Below the pieces are notes generated by a model that ran no database searches, was not told the DNA's origin, and worked only from the letters and a program-made list of their open reading frames with translations. 64,000 nucleotides of DNA from contig CAKPAW010000007.1 of the NCBI GenBank assembly GCA_934133165.1, forward strand, positions 4,289 to 68,288, in the 5' to 3' direction. Positions within the stretch are counted from its first letter, which is position 1; each line of letters begins with the position of its first letter. The stretch is from an uncultured Clostridia bacterium (GTDB taxonomy: Bacteria; Bacillota; Clostridia; TANB77; CAG-508). Positions 16,289 to 24,259 of this stretch are shown here, piece by piece. The position numbers were made by a program, and so were the translations under genes.

Positions 16289-17126
16289 ATGGTAAATATA
16301 CTTTTATGTGGAAACAAAAAAGTTTTTGACGGAGCACTAACTCAACTTATATCAATGACCAATAGAACAAAAGAAGATATTAGATGTTTCATATTTACAA
16401 TGGATATATCAAGATTAAATCCGGATTTTACATGTATTGAAGATGATCAAATTAATTTTTTAAATGAAGTTGTAAAATCTAAAAATCCAAATAATGTTGT
16501 AAAAAAAGTTGATGTTACTCGGAATATATGAAAAAGAATTTGCAAATTGTGCAAACGAAAAAGCATATTGTACACCATATACATTACTTAGATTACTTGC
16601 GGACTTAGTTCCAAATATGCCAAGTAAATTATTGTATTTAGATATAGATATGATGATAGGTGATGATATAACAAAATTATATAATATAGATGTATCAGAT
16701 TATGAATATGCAGCAGTAAAAGAAAAATATGGCTCATGGTTTATTAGACCAGATTATATAAATGCAGGAATGTTGCTACTTAATATGGAAAGAATCCAAG
16801 AAACAGGACTACTTAAAAAAGCAAGACATTTAATAAAAACTAAAAAGATGTTATTTGCAGATCAAGATGCAATATTTAGATCAACAACAAAGAAACTATT
16901 ACTTCCACGCATATTTAATGAACAATCTAAATTTAATAAAGAAGATACAGTAGTCTGCCATTTTTGTAAAAGACTTATGTTTTTACCATATCCTCATACA
17001 GAAAATTTTAAACAATGGAATGTAGAAGAAGTCCATAAAGTTTTAAAATGTCATTCTTTTGATGAAGATTTAGAGGAATACTTAAAATTAAAAGAAAAAT
17101 ATAATACAGAAAAAATATATAAATAA
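16289..17126 (+). pseudogene. Family 8 glycosyltransferase, split by one frameshift
   Basis: Two overlapping frames encode one protein. The first (16289-16531, 80 aa) carries the N-terminal Rossmann start NILLCGNKKVFDGALTQLIS. The second, in the next frame, carries the rest: YTLLRLLADLVP, the DxD motif YLDIDMMIGDD, YINAGMLLLNMERI and the late CHFCKR segment. They join as KVDVT-GIYEKEF if one base near 16520 (the C before GGAATA) is removed. A full-length product of about 278 residues would be a normal GT8 enzyme of the LgtC/GspA type. It is either a real single-base insertion or a sequencing error. It shares a promoter with the fusion gene 13 bp downstream. Confidence 0.8.
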
Positions 17127-17139
17127 AAGGGAGAAAAAA

Positions 17140-18945
17140 ATGGAAAACAATTTAGAAGTAATACCAATATTTTTTGCAATAGACGATGGATATATGCCAT
17201 TTTTAGCGGTTGCATTAGAATCTTTAATTGAAAATTCATCAAAAAAATATTACTATTCAATAAAGGTATTATATACAAATATAAGTGAAGAAAATAAAAA
17301 GAAGATAAATAAATATAAAAGGGAAAATGTAAACATTGAGTTTGTAGACCTAAATTATTATATAGAAAAAGTAAAAGATAAATTATATACACGTGATTAT
17401 TATACAAATACAACATATTTTAGACTATTTATAGCTAACTTATATCCACAATACAATAAAGCAATATACTTAGATAGCGATATAGTAGTTTTAGGTGATA
17501 TAGCAGAATTATATAACCAAGATATAGGAGATAATTTAATTGCAGCAGCGCCAGATGATGTAATTCAAACAACAAAGGTATTCCAAGAATATGCAGAAAA
17601 AGTTGTAGGTGTTGCAGACTATAGAAATTATTTTAATGCAGGAATTCTTTTAATGAACTTAGACGAATTTAGAAGATTTGATTTTCAAAATAAATTTTTA
17701 TATTTGTTAGAAACTATAAAGTTTACAGTAGCGCAAGATCAAGATTATTTAAACAGATTGTGCAAAGGAAAAGTAAAAATTATAGACAAAGGATGGGATA
17801 AAATGCCTATAGGTAATGATGATTTTAATGAAAAAGACTTAAAAATTATTCATTACAATTTGGCAGATAAACCATGGCATTATGATAATATTAGATATAA
17901 AGACTATTTTTGGAAATATGCTAAAAAGACAGAATACTATAATCAAATATGCAAAATAAAAGAAAATTATTCAGAAGAAGAACGTTTTAATGATATGCAA
18001 CAATATAAAAACCTTAAAAACTTAGCACAAAAAGAAGCAGATTGCGTTGGTGATGATAGAAAATATAGGAGAGATATTATAATGGTAGAAAAGTCAAAAG
18101 ATAGATTAGAAATACTAGAAAAAATAAAGAAACTAGAAGAAAGTGGCATATTTGACAAAGACGTAGAGAATGATCCACCAACAATACCATTAGAACCTGA
18201 TGATATTGACTATTTAAGAACAAGTAGAACAAGCAAAATAAAAAGTAAAATGGCAAATCAGATGGCAAAGAAATTCTTAAAAGATTTGTTAAGAGATAAC
18301 AAACTAATAATAAAAGAAGTAAAAGGAATAGAAAATTTACAAAACATACAATCTGGAGCAATTTTAACATGTAATCATTTTAATCCATATGATTCTTTTA
18401 CAATTGAAAAAGTTTTTAGAATGGCAGGAGAAGATAAAAACAGAAAATTATTTAAGGTAATAAGAGAAGGAAATTATACAAACTTCCCAGGAATGTATGG
18501 CTTCTTCTTTAGAAATTGTGATACATTACCATTAAGTTCTAATAAAAGAACAATGATAAAATTTATAAAAGCAGTAGATGTTATATTAAAAAGAGGAGAT
18601 TTTATATTAATATATCCAGAACAAAGTATGTGGTGGAATTATAGAAAACCAAAGCCATTAAAAAACGGAGCATTTAATTTTGCGGCTAGAAGCAATGTAC
18701 CAGTTATTCCTATTTTCATAACAATGGAAGATAGTGATATAATTGGAGATGATGGTTTTCCTGTTCAAGAATATACTGTTAATATAGAAAAACCAATTTA
18801 TCCAGACGAGAATTTAACAGAAAAAGAAAACACAGAAACAATGAAAGAAAAAAATTATGAAGTTTGGAAAAATATATACGAAGACTTTTATAAAATGCCA
18901 CTAGAATATGATACTTTAGAAAATAAGGAAAGAGTTAATGAATAG
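17140..18945 (+). CDS. GT8 glycosyltransferase fused to a PlsC-type acyltransferase
   Basis: A 601-residue two-enzyme fusion. Residues 1-280 are a family 8 glycosyltransferase: FFAIDDGYMPFLAVALESL (11-29), DxD motif YLDSDIVVLGD (Asp112, Asp114), YFNAGILLMNL and the late HYNLADKPWH. A charged linker (about 285-365) leads to a 1-acylglycerol-phosphate acyltransferase domain with the catalytic NHFNPYD (His413, Asp418) and the YPEQ motif (492-495). No membrane segment is evident. Both active sites look intact. By family the first half moves a sugar from a nucleotide sugar and the second acylates a lipid or glycolipid hydroxyl. It overlaps the next acyltransferase gene by 8 bp. Confidence 0.85.
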   Translation: MENNLEVIPIFFAIDDGYMPFLAVALESLIENSSKKYYYSIKVLYTNISEENKKKINKYKRENVNIEFVDLNYYIEKVKDKLYTRDYYTNTTYFRLFIANLYPQYNKAIYLDSDIVVLGDIAELYNQDIGDNLIAAAPDDVIQTTKVFQEYAEKVVGVADYRNYFNAGILLMNLDEFRRFDFQNKFLYLLETIKFTVAQDQDYLNRLCKGKVKIIDKGWDKMPIGNDDFNEKDLKIIHYNLADKPWHYDNIRYKDYFWKYAKKTEYYNQICKIKENYSEEERFNDMQQYKNLKNLAQKEADCVGDDRKYRRDIIMVEKSKDRLEILEKIKKLEESGIFDKDVENDPPTIPLEPDDIDYLRTSRTSKIKSKMANQMAKKFLKDLLRDNKLIIKEVKGIENLQNIQSGAILTCNHFNPYDSFTIEKVFRMAGEDKNRKLFKVIREGNYTNFPGMYGFFFRNCDTLPLSSNKRTMIKFIKAVDVILKRGDFILIYPEQSMWWNYRKPKPLKNGAFNFAARSNVPVIPIFITMEDSDIIGDDGFPVQEYTVNIEKPIYPDENLTEKENTETMKEKNYEVWKNIYEDFYKMPLEYDTLENKERVNE

Positions 18946-19711
18946 TAAAAAAGTAATTTATTATGAAGATGAACTAAATGATGAATTTTCAAGTGCAAAA
19001 ATAACACCAAGAGTAATTGACGAAAACTATAAATACAAACATAACTTTTTGTGGGATTTTTGTTCTTGGATTTTTCAAAACATATTAAGCATGCCCATAA
19101 AAATAGGGTATGCTAAATTTAAATTCAAAATAAAATATATTGGAAAAGAGAAAATAAAAAAATATAAAAAAGAAGGCTATTTTGTATATGTAAATCATAC
19201 TCAACAATTTGCAGATACATTTATTCCAAGTATTCCAATATATCCTAAAAGAAATTTTTTTATAGTAAACCCAGAAAATATTTCGGTAAAGCCATTTGGA
19301 CCTATAATAGAAATGCTTGGAGCATTACCTGTTCCAGGAAATAAAGGAGCAATGAAAAATTTCTTAAACGAAATAAACAAAAAGATAGAAAAAAATTATT
19401 CAATTACAATATACCCAGAAGCACACATATGGCCATATTACACTAAAATAAGACCATTTAAGTCAGTATCTTTTAAATATCCAATAGAATTGAAAAAGCC
19501 AACATTTTGTATGACAAATACATATCAAAGTTATGGAAAAAATAATGATAAGCTAAAAATTGTTACATATATAGATGGACCATTTTGGGCAAATGAAAAC
19601 ATAAGCATTAAAGAACAAAAAGAAGAATTAAGAAATAAGGTCTATGAAACTATGGAAAAAAGAAGTAAAAATAGTAATTTTGAATATATAAAATATATAA
19701 AAAACAATTGA
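18938..19711 (+). CDS. PlsC-like acyltransferase with an HX5D motif
   Basis: A 257-residue acyltransferase of the PlsC/LPLAT family. FVYVNHTQQFADTFIPS holds the catalytic His87, but the Asp is at 93, giving H-x5-D instead of the usual H-x4-D. The second conserved block NFFIVNPEN and the YPEAHIWPYY motif are in their expected places. The N-terminal 40 residues are charged and precede a short hydrophobic stretch. The gene begins inside the last codons of the GT8-acyltransferase gene, so the two products are probably made in fixed ratio and may act on the same lipid. The spacing change could alter substrate choice. This is inference. Confidence 0.78.
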   Translation: MNSKKVIYYEDELNDEFSSAKITPRVIDENYKYKHNFLWDFCSWIFQNILSMPIKIGYAKFKFKIKYIGKEKIKKYKKEGYFVYVNHTQQFADTFIPSIPIYPKRNFFIVNPENISVKPFGPIIEMLGALPVPGNKGAMKNFLNEINKKIEKNYSITIYPEAHIWPYYTKIRPFKSVSFKYPIELKKPTFCMTNTYQSYGKNNDKLKIVTYIDGPFWANENISIKEQKEELRNKVYETMEKRSKNSNFEYIKYIKNN

Positions 19712-19736
19712 CCTTATCAACATAATGTGGTAAAAT
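19708..19736 (+). promoter_or_regulatory. Promoter of the small coiled-coil gene
   Basis: TTGACC (19708-19713) overlaps the stop codon of the acyltransferase gene. After 17 bp comes TAAAAT (19731-19736). The start codon of the 48-residue gene is 47 nt downstream. Confidence 0.65.
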
Positions 19737-19782
19737 AAACAAGTAAAATATAGTATATAAGTTTTGACTACGGAGGAAAAAT

Positions 19783-19929
19783 ATGAATAATGTAGAAAGT
19801 ATGGTACAAATAATAGTGAAATTGAAGGAAGAAAACCAACAATTAAAAAAAGAAAAAGCAGAGTTACTTCAAAAAATAAGAAGATTAGAAGATGAAGTAA
19901 ATACATGGAAGACCATAGCAACAAAATAA
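19783..19929 (+). CDS. Small coiled-coil protein, 48 aa
   Basis: A short gene with its own promoter and a CGGAGGA ribosome site 7 nt before the ATG. The product MNNVESMVQI-IVKLKEENQQ... is one long amphipathic helix with Leu or Ile at heptad positions (KLKEEN, LKKEKAELL, IRRLEDEV), a probable homodimeric coiled coil. No known function. It could be a small regulator or scaffold for the upstream acyltransferases, but nothing shows this directly. Confidence 0.6.
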   Translation: MNNVESMVQIIVKLKEENQQLKKEKAELLQKIRRLEDEVNTWKTIATK

Positions 19930-20032
19930 AATTCATATAAGACAACACAAAAAATAGAGCTTTAAAATAAAAGCTCAAAAAACGTAAAGTTGTGTGTAAA
20001 AGGTATATTCTAATAGAAGTACCAAAATGAAA

Positions 20033-20059
20033 GAATCCAGTTTTTTATAAACTGGATTC
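20033..20059 (-). terminator. Hairpin terminator after rnhA
   Basis: GAATCCAGTTT (20033-20043) pairs perfectly with AAACTGGATTC (20049-20059). It lies 33 bp past the rnhA stop on the minus strand. The T-run is broken (CTTTCATTTT), so efficiency may be partial. The + strand gene upstream could also use it. Confidence 0.65.
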
Positions 20060-20091
20060 CTTCATAGTTATGATACTATATAGACATAACA

Positions 20092-20526
20092 TTATAAATT
20101 TAAAATAGCATTTCTTGCAAGTTCATCACAACGATTATTAAATTCATTATCACTGTGTCCTTTAACTTTAATAAACTCTATTTCATGAGTTTTGGTAAAG
20201 TTATATAATATTTCCCATAATTCTTTATTCTTAACTGGACTACCATCAGAAGTTCTCCAATTTTTCTTTATCCAGTTATAAATCCAACCTTGCAAAAAGC
20301 CATTTACAACATAAGCACTATCACTATAAACTCTTATTTTACAAGGAAATTTTACAAGTTTTAAAGCTTCAATAACAGCAGTAAGCTCCATAATATTATT
20401 AGTAGTATCTTTTTTACCGCCAGAAATTTCTTTTTTAATATCTTTGTACATTAAAATAGCACCCCAGCCACCAGGCCCAGGATTACCTGAACAAGCTCCA
20501 TCTGTATATATTGTAATTTCTTCCAT
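20092..20526 (-). CDS. rnhA: Ribonuclease HI
   Basis: A 144-residue RNase H1 that cuts RNA in RNA-DNA hybrids. The metal-binding carboxylates are all present: Asp in YTDGACSGNPGPGGW (residues 7-21), Glu in NIMELTAVIEAL, Asp in YSDSAYVVNGF, and the final Asp in NRCDELAR, with the active-site-loop His in VKGHSDNEFN. Length is typical and there is no N-terminal hybrid-binding domain. It is transcribed leftward from a promoter whose -10 box is shared with the promoter of tmcAL. Confidence 0.95.
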   Translation of the reverse strand: MEEITIYTDGACSGNPGPGGWGAILMYKDIKKEISGGKKDTTNNIMELTAVIEALKLVKFPCKIRVYSDSAYVVNGFLQGWIYNWIKKNWRTSDGSPVKNKELWEILYNFTKTHEIEFIKVKGHSDNEFNNRCDELARNAILNL

Positions 20527-20543
20527 AATATTTGTCCTTTCGA

Positions 20544-20572
20544 TTGTAAAATTCTAAATTTTATGATATTAT
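20544..20572 (+). promoter_or_regulatory. Promoter of tmcAL
   Basis: TTGTAA (20544-20549), 17 bp, TATTAT (20567-20572), about 85 nt upstream of the tmcAL start. Its -10 box overlaps that of the rnhA promoter. Confidence 0.65.
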
Positions 20573-20596
20573 ATCAATGAAACAAAATTTATACAA
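20568..20596 (-). promoter_or_regulatory. Promoter of rnhA
   Basis: On the minus strand TTGTAT (20591-20596), 17 bp, perfect TATAAT (20568-20573), about 40 nt upstream of the rnhA start. Confidence 0.7.
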
Positions 20597-20656
20597 GAGA
20601 TAGAAAAAATAAACTATTAAATATATACTATAAAATAGTAAGAGAGGGGTAAAAAA

Positions 20657-21889
20657 ATGGCAACGGTCTTAGGAATTATTGCAGAATACAATCCATTCCA
20701 TAATGGACATTTCTACCAAATACAAGAAGCTAAAAGACAAACAGGTGCAGAGTATGTAGTAGCAATTATAACAGGCAACTTTGTTCAAAGGGGAAATACA
20801 TCATTAATAAATAAATGGACAAAAACACAAATGGCTTTAGAAAATGGTGTAGATATAGTAATAGAACTTCCAACTATATATAGCGTATCAAGTGCAGAAA
20901 ATTTTGCAGAAGGTGCAATAAAAATACTAGATAGTCTAAAAATAGTAGATACACTTTGTTTTGGAACAGAAACAGGAGATTTTGCAGCATTAAATAACAT
21001 AGCAAACGTTTTATATAACGAACCAAAAGAATATGTTGCTCTTTTAAACCATGAGCTTGGCAAAGGAATATCATATCCAAAGGCAAGAGAAAATGCTTTA
21101 ATGATGTATTTAAATGATATAAAACGATATGCAAATATATTATCAGGACCTAATAATATACTAGGAATTGAATATTTAAAAGCACTAAAAAGATTAAAAA
21201 GTGATATGAAACCATTTTCTGTAGAGCGTAAAAAAGTATATTATAATGACGAAGCAATAGTAGATGAATTTGCAAGTGCTACAGCAATTCGTAAATTAGT
21301 TGCTACAGAACAATATGATGATCTAAGAAAAGTGATGCCAAGAAATTCATATATATTATTAAAGGAAGAAATACGTAAAGGAAATTATGTAATAGATTTA
21401 GTAAAATATGAAAAAGAAATAATATATAATCTAAGAAAAATGAGTATTAAAGAAATCGCAGATTTACCAGATGTTTCAGAAGGACTAGAGCATACAATAA
21501 AAAATGCTGCAGAATCTTGTAACAATTTAATTAGTTTAGTAAATATTATAAAATCAAAAAGATATACACAAACTAGAATACAAAGAATTTTAATATATTC
21601 ATTACTTGGAATTACTAAAAAAGATATGCAAAACTCTAAAAAAGTAGTACCATATACAAGAGTACTTGGATTTAATAATAGAGGAAAAGAAATGCTATCA
21701 GATATATGTAATATAAATCCAAAAATACAAATGATTACTTCTGTAAAAAAATATCAAGATCAATGCACAAATAAAGTTTTAAAGGAAATGCTAGAAAAAG
21801 ACATTTTTGCTACAGATATATATACTTTAGGATATGAATATGATTCATGGGCAAATTTAGATTATACAAGTAAGTTAGTAATAATATGA
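20657..21889 (+). CDS. tmcAL: tRNA(Met) cytidine acetate ligase
   Basis: A 410-residue TmcAL (YlbM) that uses ATP and acetate to make N4-acetylcytidine at the wobble base of elongator tRNA-Met. Seen: the nucleotidyltransferase start GIIAEYNPFHNGHFYQI (residues 6-22), the ITGNFVQRG loop (38-46), ELPTIYSVSSAENFA (75-89) and FGTETGD, all diagnostic. Length is normal. The ribosome site is GAGAGGGG. The TGA stop lies inside an inverted repeat of the GGGACG family. Confidence 0.9.
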   Translation: MATVLGIIAEYNPFHNGHFYQIQEAKRQTGAEYVVAIITGNFVQRGNTSLINKWTKTQMALENGVDIVIELPTIYSVSSAENFAEGAIKILDSLKIVDTLCFGTETGDFAALNNIANVLYNEPKEYVALLNHELGKGISYPKARENALMMYLNDIKRYANILSGPNNILGIEYLKALKRLKSDMKPFSVERKKVYYNDEAIVDEFASATAIRKLVATEQYDDLRKVMPRNSYILLKEEIRKGNYVIDLVKYEKEIIYNLRKMSIKEIADLPDVSEGLEHTIKNAAESCNNLISLVNIIKSKRYTQTRIQRILIYSLLGITKKDMQNSKKVVPYTRVLGFNNRGKEMLSDICNINPKIQMITSVKKYQDQCTNKVLKEMLEKDIFATDIYTLGYEYDSWANLDYTSKLVII

Positions 21890-21918
21890 CGCAAAGGGGA
21901 CGTTACCTTTTGCGTCAT
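21886..21918 (+). repeat. GGGACG-family hairpin overlapping the tmcAL stop codon
   Basis: ATGACGCAAA (21886-21895) pairs perfectly with TTTGCGTCAT (21909-21918) around a GGGGACGTTACC loop. The tmcAL TGA is the second to fourth base of the left arm. It may work as a terminator, though only a short T-run follows. Confidence 0.75.
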
Positions 21919-22000
21919 TTTGATTAAATATGTATACTATGAAGAATATAAATAACTTATTACATTAACATTACAATTAAATAACATTTGCATTACATTA

Positions 22001-22029
22001 TTGAATTGTGCCGAAATATTAAATATAAT
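22001..22029 (+). promoter_or_regulatory. Promoter of the HD-GYP-like gene pair
   Basis: TTGAAT (22001-22006), 17 bp, perfect TATAAT (22024-22029). The 40 bp upstream hold several TTACATTA/ACATTACA-type repeats, possible binding sites. Confidence 0.75.
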
Positions 22030-22065
22030 AAAGAAAAATATATTTAATTCCATAGGAGGTACAAT

Positions 22066-22608
22066 ATGGAAGAAACATTTGCAGAATATATTTTAAATGA
22101 AAAAGATTGGATAAGAAAATTAGAAATAGCTTTTTATTTAGAGAAAAAAGCACGTATTTTCTTTGACAAATCAGTTATATTTAAAACAGAACTTGCAAAA
22201 TTATTTATAGAAATGATGAAAATAGATGTTGACGAAAACCTAGTATTAACAGCATGTTTGCTTTGCAATTGTAAAAAGCCACATAATCTTATAGATTTAG
22301 ATAAAGTTAAAACCTATGCAAAAGAAGGTGCCGAATATTTAAGTACTTTAGGATTTGATAAAAGATTTTGTAAAATATGCGAAGAAGTAAATAGATATTC
22401 AGGAAGTGAGCCAAGAGAAAAAGAAAGCGATATTTTAGAATTAGTCGATCACTTTGGAGGAATGCTTTTAGATAGACAAGAAAGAATAGGGATGCAAGTC
22501 GATGAAGCTTTGGTGTTACTTGAGCATAGAAATTTAAAAGGAAAAGATAATAGGTATTTAAAGAAATTTATTAGATTTGTTAACGGAATGCAGGAGGTGT
22601 ATGTATAA
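22066..22608 (+). CDS. Degenerate HD-GYP-like domain protein
   Basis: A 180-residue protein. My reading is an HD-GYP-type helical fold that has lost its catalytic residues: TACLLCNCKKPHNL (about 65-78) stands where family members have AALLHDIGK, so the His-Asp pair is Cys-Asn. AKEGAEYLSTLGF follows where HP-x-x-G-x-x-x-L-x-x-L is expected. ILELVDHFGGMLLDRQERIG, then MQVDEALVLL resembles the DxFDAxTSDRPYR...EAL block. It should not hydrolyse cyclic di-GMP but may bind a partner. This assignment is by eye and moderate. AGGAGGT precedes the ATG. Its stop overlaps the start of the next gene. Confidence 0.5.
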   Translation: MEETFAEYILNEKDWIRKLEIAFYLEKKARIFFDKSVIFKTELAKLFIEMMKIDVDENLVLTACLLCNCKKPHNLIDLDKVKTYAKEGAEYLSTLGFDKRFCKICEEVNRYSGSEPREKESDILELVDHFGGMLLDRQERIGMQVDEALVLLEHRNLKGKDNRYLKKFIRFVNGMQEVYV

Positions 22609-22841
22609 TGAGCGATTTACGTCCTAGTATAAGTTATTTAGCAAATGGATTTAATAAAACACAAAGCAGTAGAAATGCTGTAATATATGCGGTAGAATCA
22701 GAAAGCAAAATAAAACAAAAAATTAAAATTATGGAACAAAATGCTTGGAAAGAAGTAAATAAGACTACTCCAAAATTTGAATTTGACCCAAATGAAATAG
22801 AACCAATTATATTAAGAATGAAAGAATCAGAAGAAAGGTAA
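22608..22841 (+). CDS. Small conserved-looking protein, 77 aa
   Basis: A 77-residue basic and acidic helical protein that starts at the last base of the previous stop (TAATG overlap), with GGAGGTGTATGTA as the ribosome site. The close coupling says the two products work together. Contents: a Ser/Asn-rich start (SYLANGFNKTQSSRNA), a central KIKQKIKIMEQNAWKEV helix and an acidic FEFDPNEIEPIILRMKESEE tail. I do not recognise the family. Confidence 0.65.
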   Translation: MSDLRPSISYLANGFNKTQSSRNAVIYAVESESKIKQKIKIMEQNAWKEVNKTTPKFEFDPNEIEPIILRMKESEER

Positions 22842-22848
22842 AAGAGAT

Positions 22849-22896
22849 AAAGCGTTTCTTTTTGAAATTAAAATATTTCGAAATGAAACGTTTTTA
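22849..22896 (+). terminator. Terminator after the HD-GYP-like gene pair
   Basis: CGTTTC (22853-22858) pairs with GAAACG (22885-22890), with inner GAAAT/ATTTC pairing, then TTTTTATT. Confidence 0.7.
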
Positions 22897-22912
22897 TTAA
22901 GGTAAAATAATT

Positions 22913-24100
22913 ATGAACGAAATATTTGCAGATTTACACGTACATATAGGAAGATCTGAACAAGGAAAACCAATAAAAATAACAGCAGCAAGAAGTTTAA
23001 ACTTTGCAAACATAGCAAAAGAATGTTATGAAAGAAAAGGAATAAGTGTAGTAGGAATTATAGATTGTGCATCACCATATGTAATAGAAGACATAGAAAA
23101 CTTTTTAAAAACTGGTGAAGCATATGAAATAAAAGATGGAGGAATTATATACAAAGATAAAGTATGTATATTACTTGGAAGTGAAGTAGAAACTTCAGAA
23201 GTAGGCAGAAATGGCCATAAAGGTGCAGCACATAATGTATGTTTCTTTCCACATTTAAAAGACATAAAAGGCTTTTCAAAAGAAATGAGCCATCATATAA
23301 AAAATATAACACTTAGCACACAAAGGTCAGATTTATCTGGCTATGAACTAATAGACATAGTAGAAAAATACAATGGAATATTAATACCTGCACACATTTT
23401 TACACCACATAAAAGTTACTATGGAAATTGCACAGATAGATTAGAAAACATATTCAAAGAAAAGCTAAACAAAATATTTGCAGTAGAACTAGGGTTAAGT
23501 GCAGACACATTTTTAGCAGACACAATCTCTGAACTTGAAAGAATGACATTTGTAACAAATTCAGATGCACATTCACTTCCAAAAATTGCAAGAGAATACA
23601 ACAAAATACAAGTAGAAGATATATCATTTAAGGAAATAGTTATGGCATTAAAAAATGAAGGTGGAAGAAAAGTGCTTGCAAACTATGGATTAGATCCAAA
23701 ACTTGGCAAATACCATAGAACATATTGCGATAATTGTGAGTCTGTTATTGAAACAAAACATCCAGTAGAAGTTTGTCCAAAATGTGGAAGCGATAAAGTT
23801 ACCTTTGGTGTTTTTGATAGAATAGAATTAATAAAAGATAAAGAAAAGACAAAAAGCCCTAAAAATAGACCACCATACATATATCAAGTACCATTAGGAT
23901 TTATACCAGGTGTCGGACCAAAATATATTACAAAATTATTAGATGCATTTAACACAGAAATGAATATATTACATAAACTTTCAAAAGATGATATAGAAGC
24001 TGTTGTAGGAGAAAAAATAGCAAATAAAATAATAGATGCAAGAGATGGAAACGTAAAAATAGAATCTGGTGGCGGAGGAGTCTACGGAAAAGTTAAATAA
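22913..24100 (+). CDS. Endonuclease Q-like PHP-domain DNA repair nuclease
   Basis: A 395-residue protein with the EndoQ architecture. The PHP nuclease domain (1-260) has the metal ligands in ADLHVHIGRS (7-16), GSEVETSEVGRNGHKGAAH (about 88-106) and TNSDAHSL. A four-Cys zinc ribbon follows (YCDNCESV and VCPKCGSDK, about 273-300). The C-terminus is a helix-hairpin-helix region (IPGVGPKYITKLLDAF, about 330-345). By family it nicks DNA 5' of deaminated bases (uracil, hypoxanthine, xanthine) and abasic sites. All motif residues are present. It has a short promoterless gap to the upstream terminator and its own terminator after it. Confidence 0.83.
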   Translation: MNEIFADLHVHIGRSEQGKPIKITAARSLNFANIAKECYERKGISVVGIIDCASPYVIEDIENFLKTGEAYEIKDGGIIYKDKVCILLGSEVETSEVGRNGHKGAAHNVCFFPHLKDIKGFSKEMSHHIKNITLSTQRSDLSGYELIDIVEKYNGILIPAHIFTPHKSYYGNCTDRLENIFKEKLNKIFAVELGLSADTFLADTISELERMTFVTNSDAHSLPKIAREYNKIQVEDISFKEIVMALKNEGGRKVLANYGLDPKLGKYHRTYCDNCESVIETKHPVEVCPKCGSDKVTFGVFDRIELIKDKEKTKSPKNRPPYIYQVPLGFIPGVGPKYITKLLDAFNTEMNILHKLSKDDIEAVVGEKIANKIIDARDGNVKIESGGGGVYGKVK

Positions 24101-24121
24101 ATTATTAAAAATCATAAAAAT

Positions 24122-24158
24122 AAGGAAAATTCATATAGAATAATTTTTCCTTGTTTTT
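24122..24158 (+). terminator. Terminator of the EndoQ-like gene
   Basis: AAGGAAAATT (24122-24131) pairs with AATTTTTCCTT (24142-24152), with one bulge, followed by GTTTTT. Confidence 0.8.
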
Positions 24159-24190
24159 AAATTTTTAAGCTCATTCCTAAAATTTAAAAA
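24159..24190 (+). repeat. 31-bp element upstream of spoIIM, shared with spoIIIAE
   Basis: AAATTTTTAAGC, seven variable bases, then CCTAAAATTTAAAA-type sequence. It matches 36250-36280 at 28 of 31 positions. Both copies lie just upstream of sporulation genes. Confidence 0.6.
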
Positions 24191-24259
24191 TGAATTTAAA
24201 ATTGTTCTAAAAAGTTTTTTTATAGAATACACATTATGTATAAACAAAAGGAGGAAACT

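Noticed and set aside
17140..18945. GT8-acyltransferase fusion as an artefact of a missed stop codon
   Set aside because: The frame is continuous through a charged linker, there is no internal ribosome site at the domain boundary, and both domains keep their motifs, so a true fusion is the simpler reading.
24191..24259. Sigma-E promoter for spoIIM (an AATACACAT near 24226 resembles the -10)
   Set aside because: No acceptable -35 element lies at the right distance, so the match is too weak to list.
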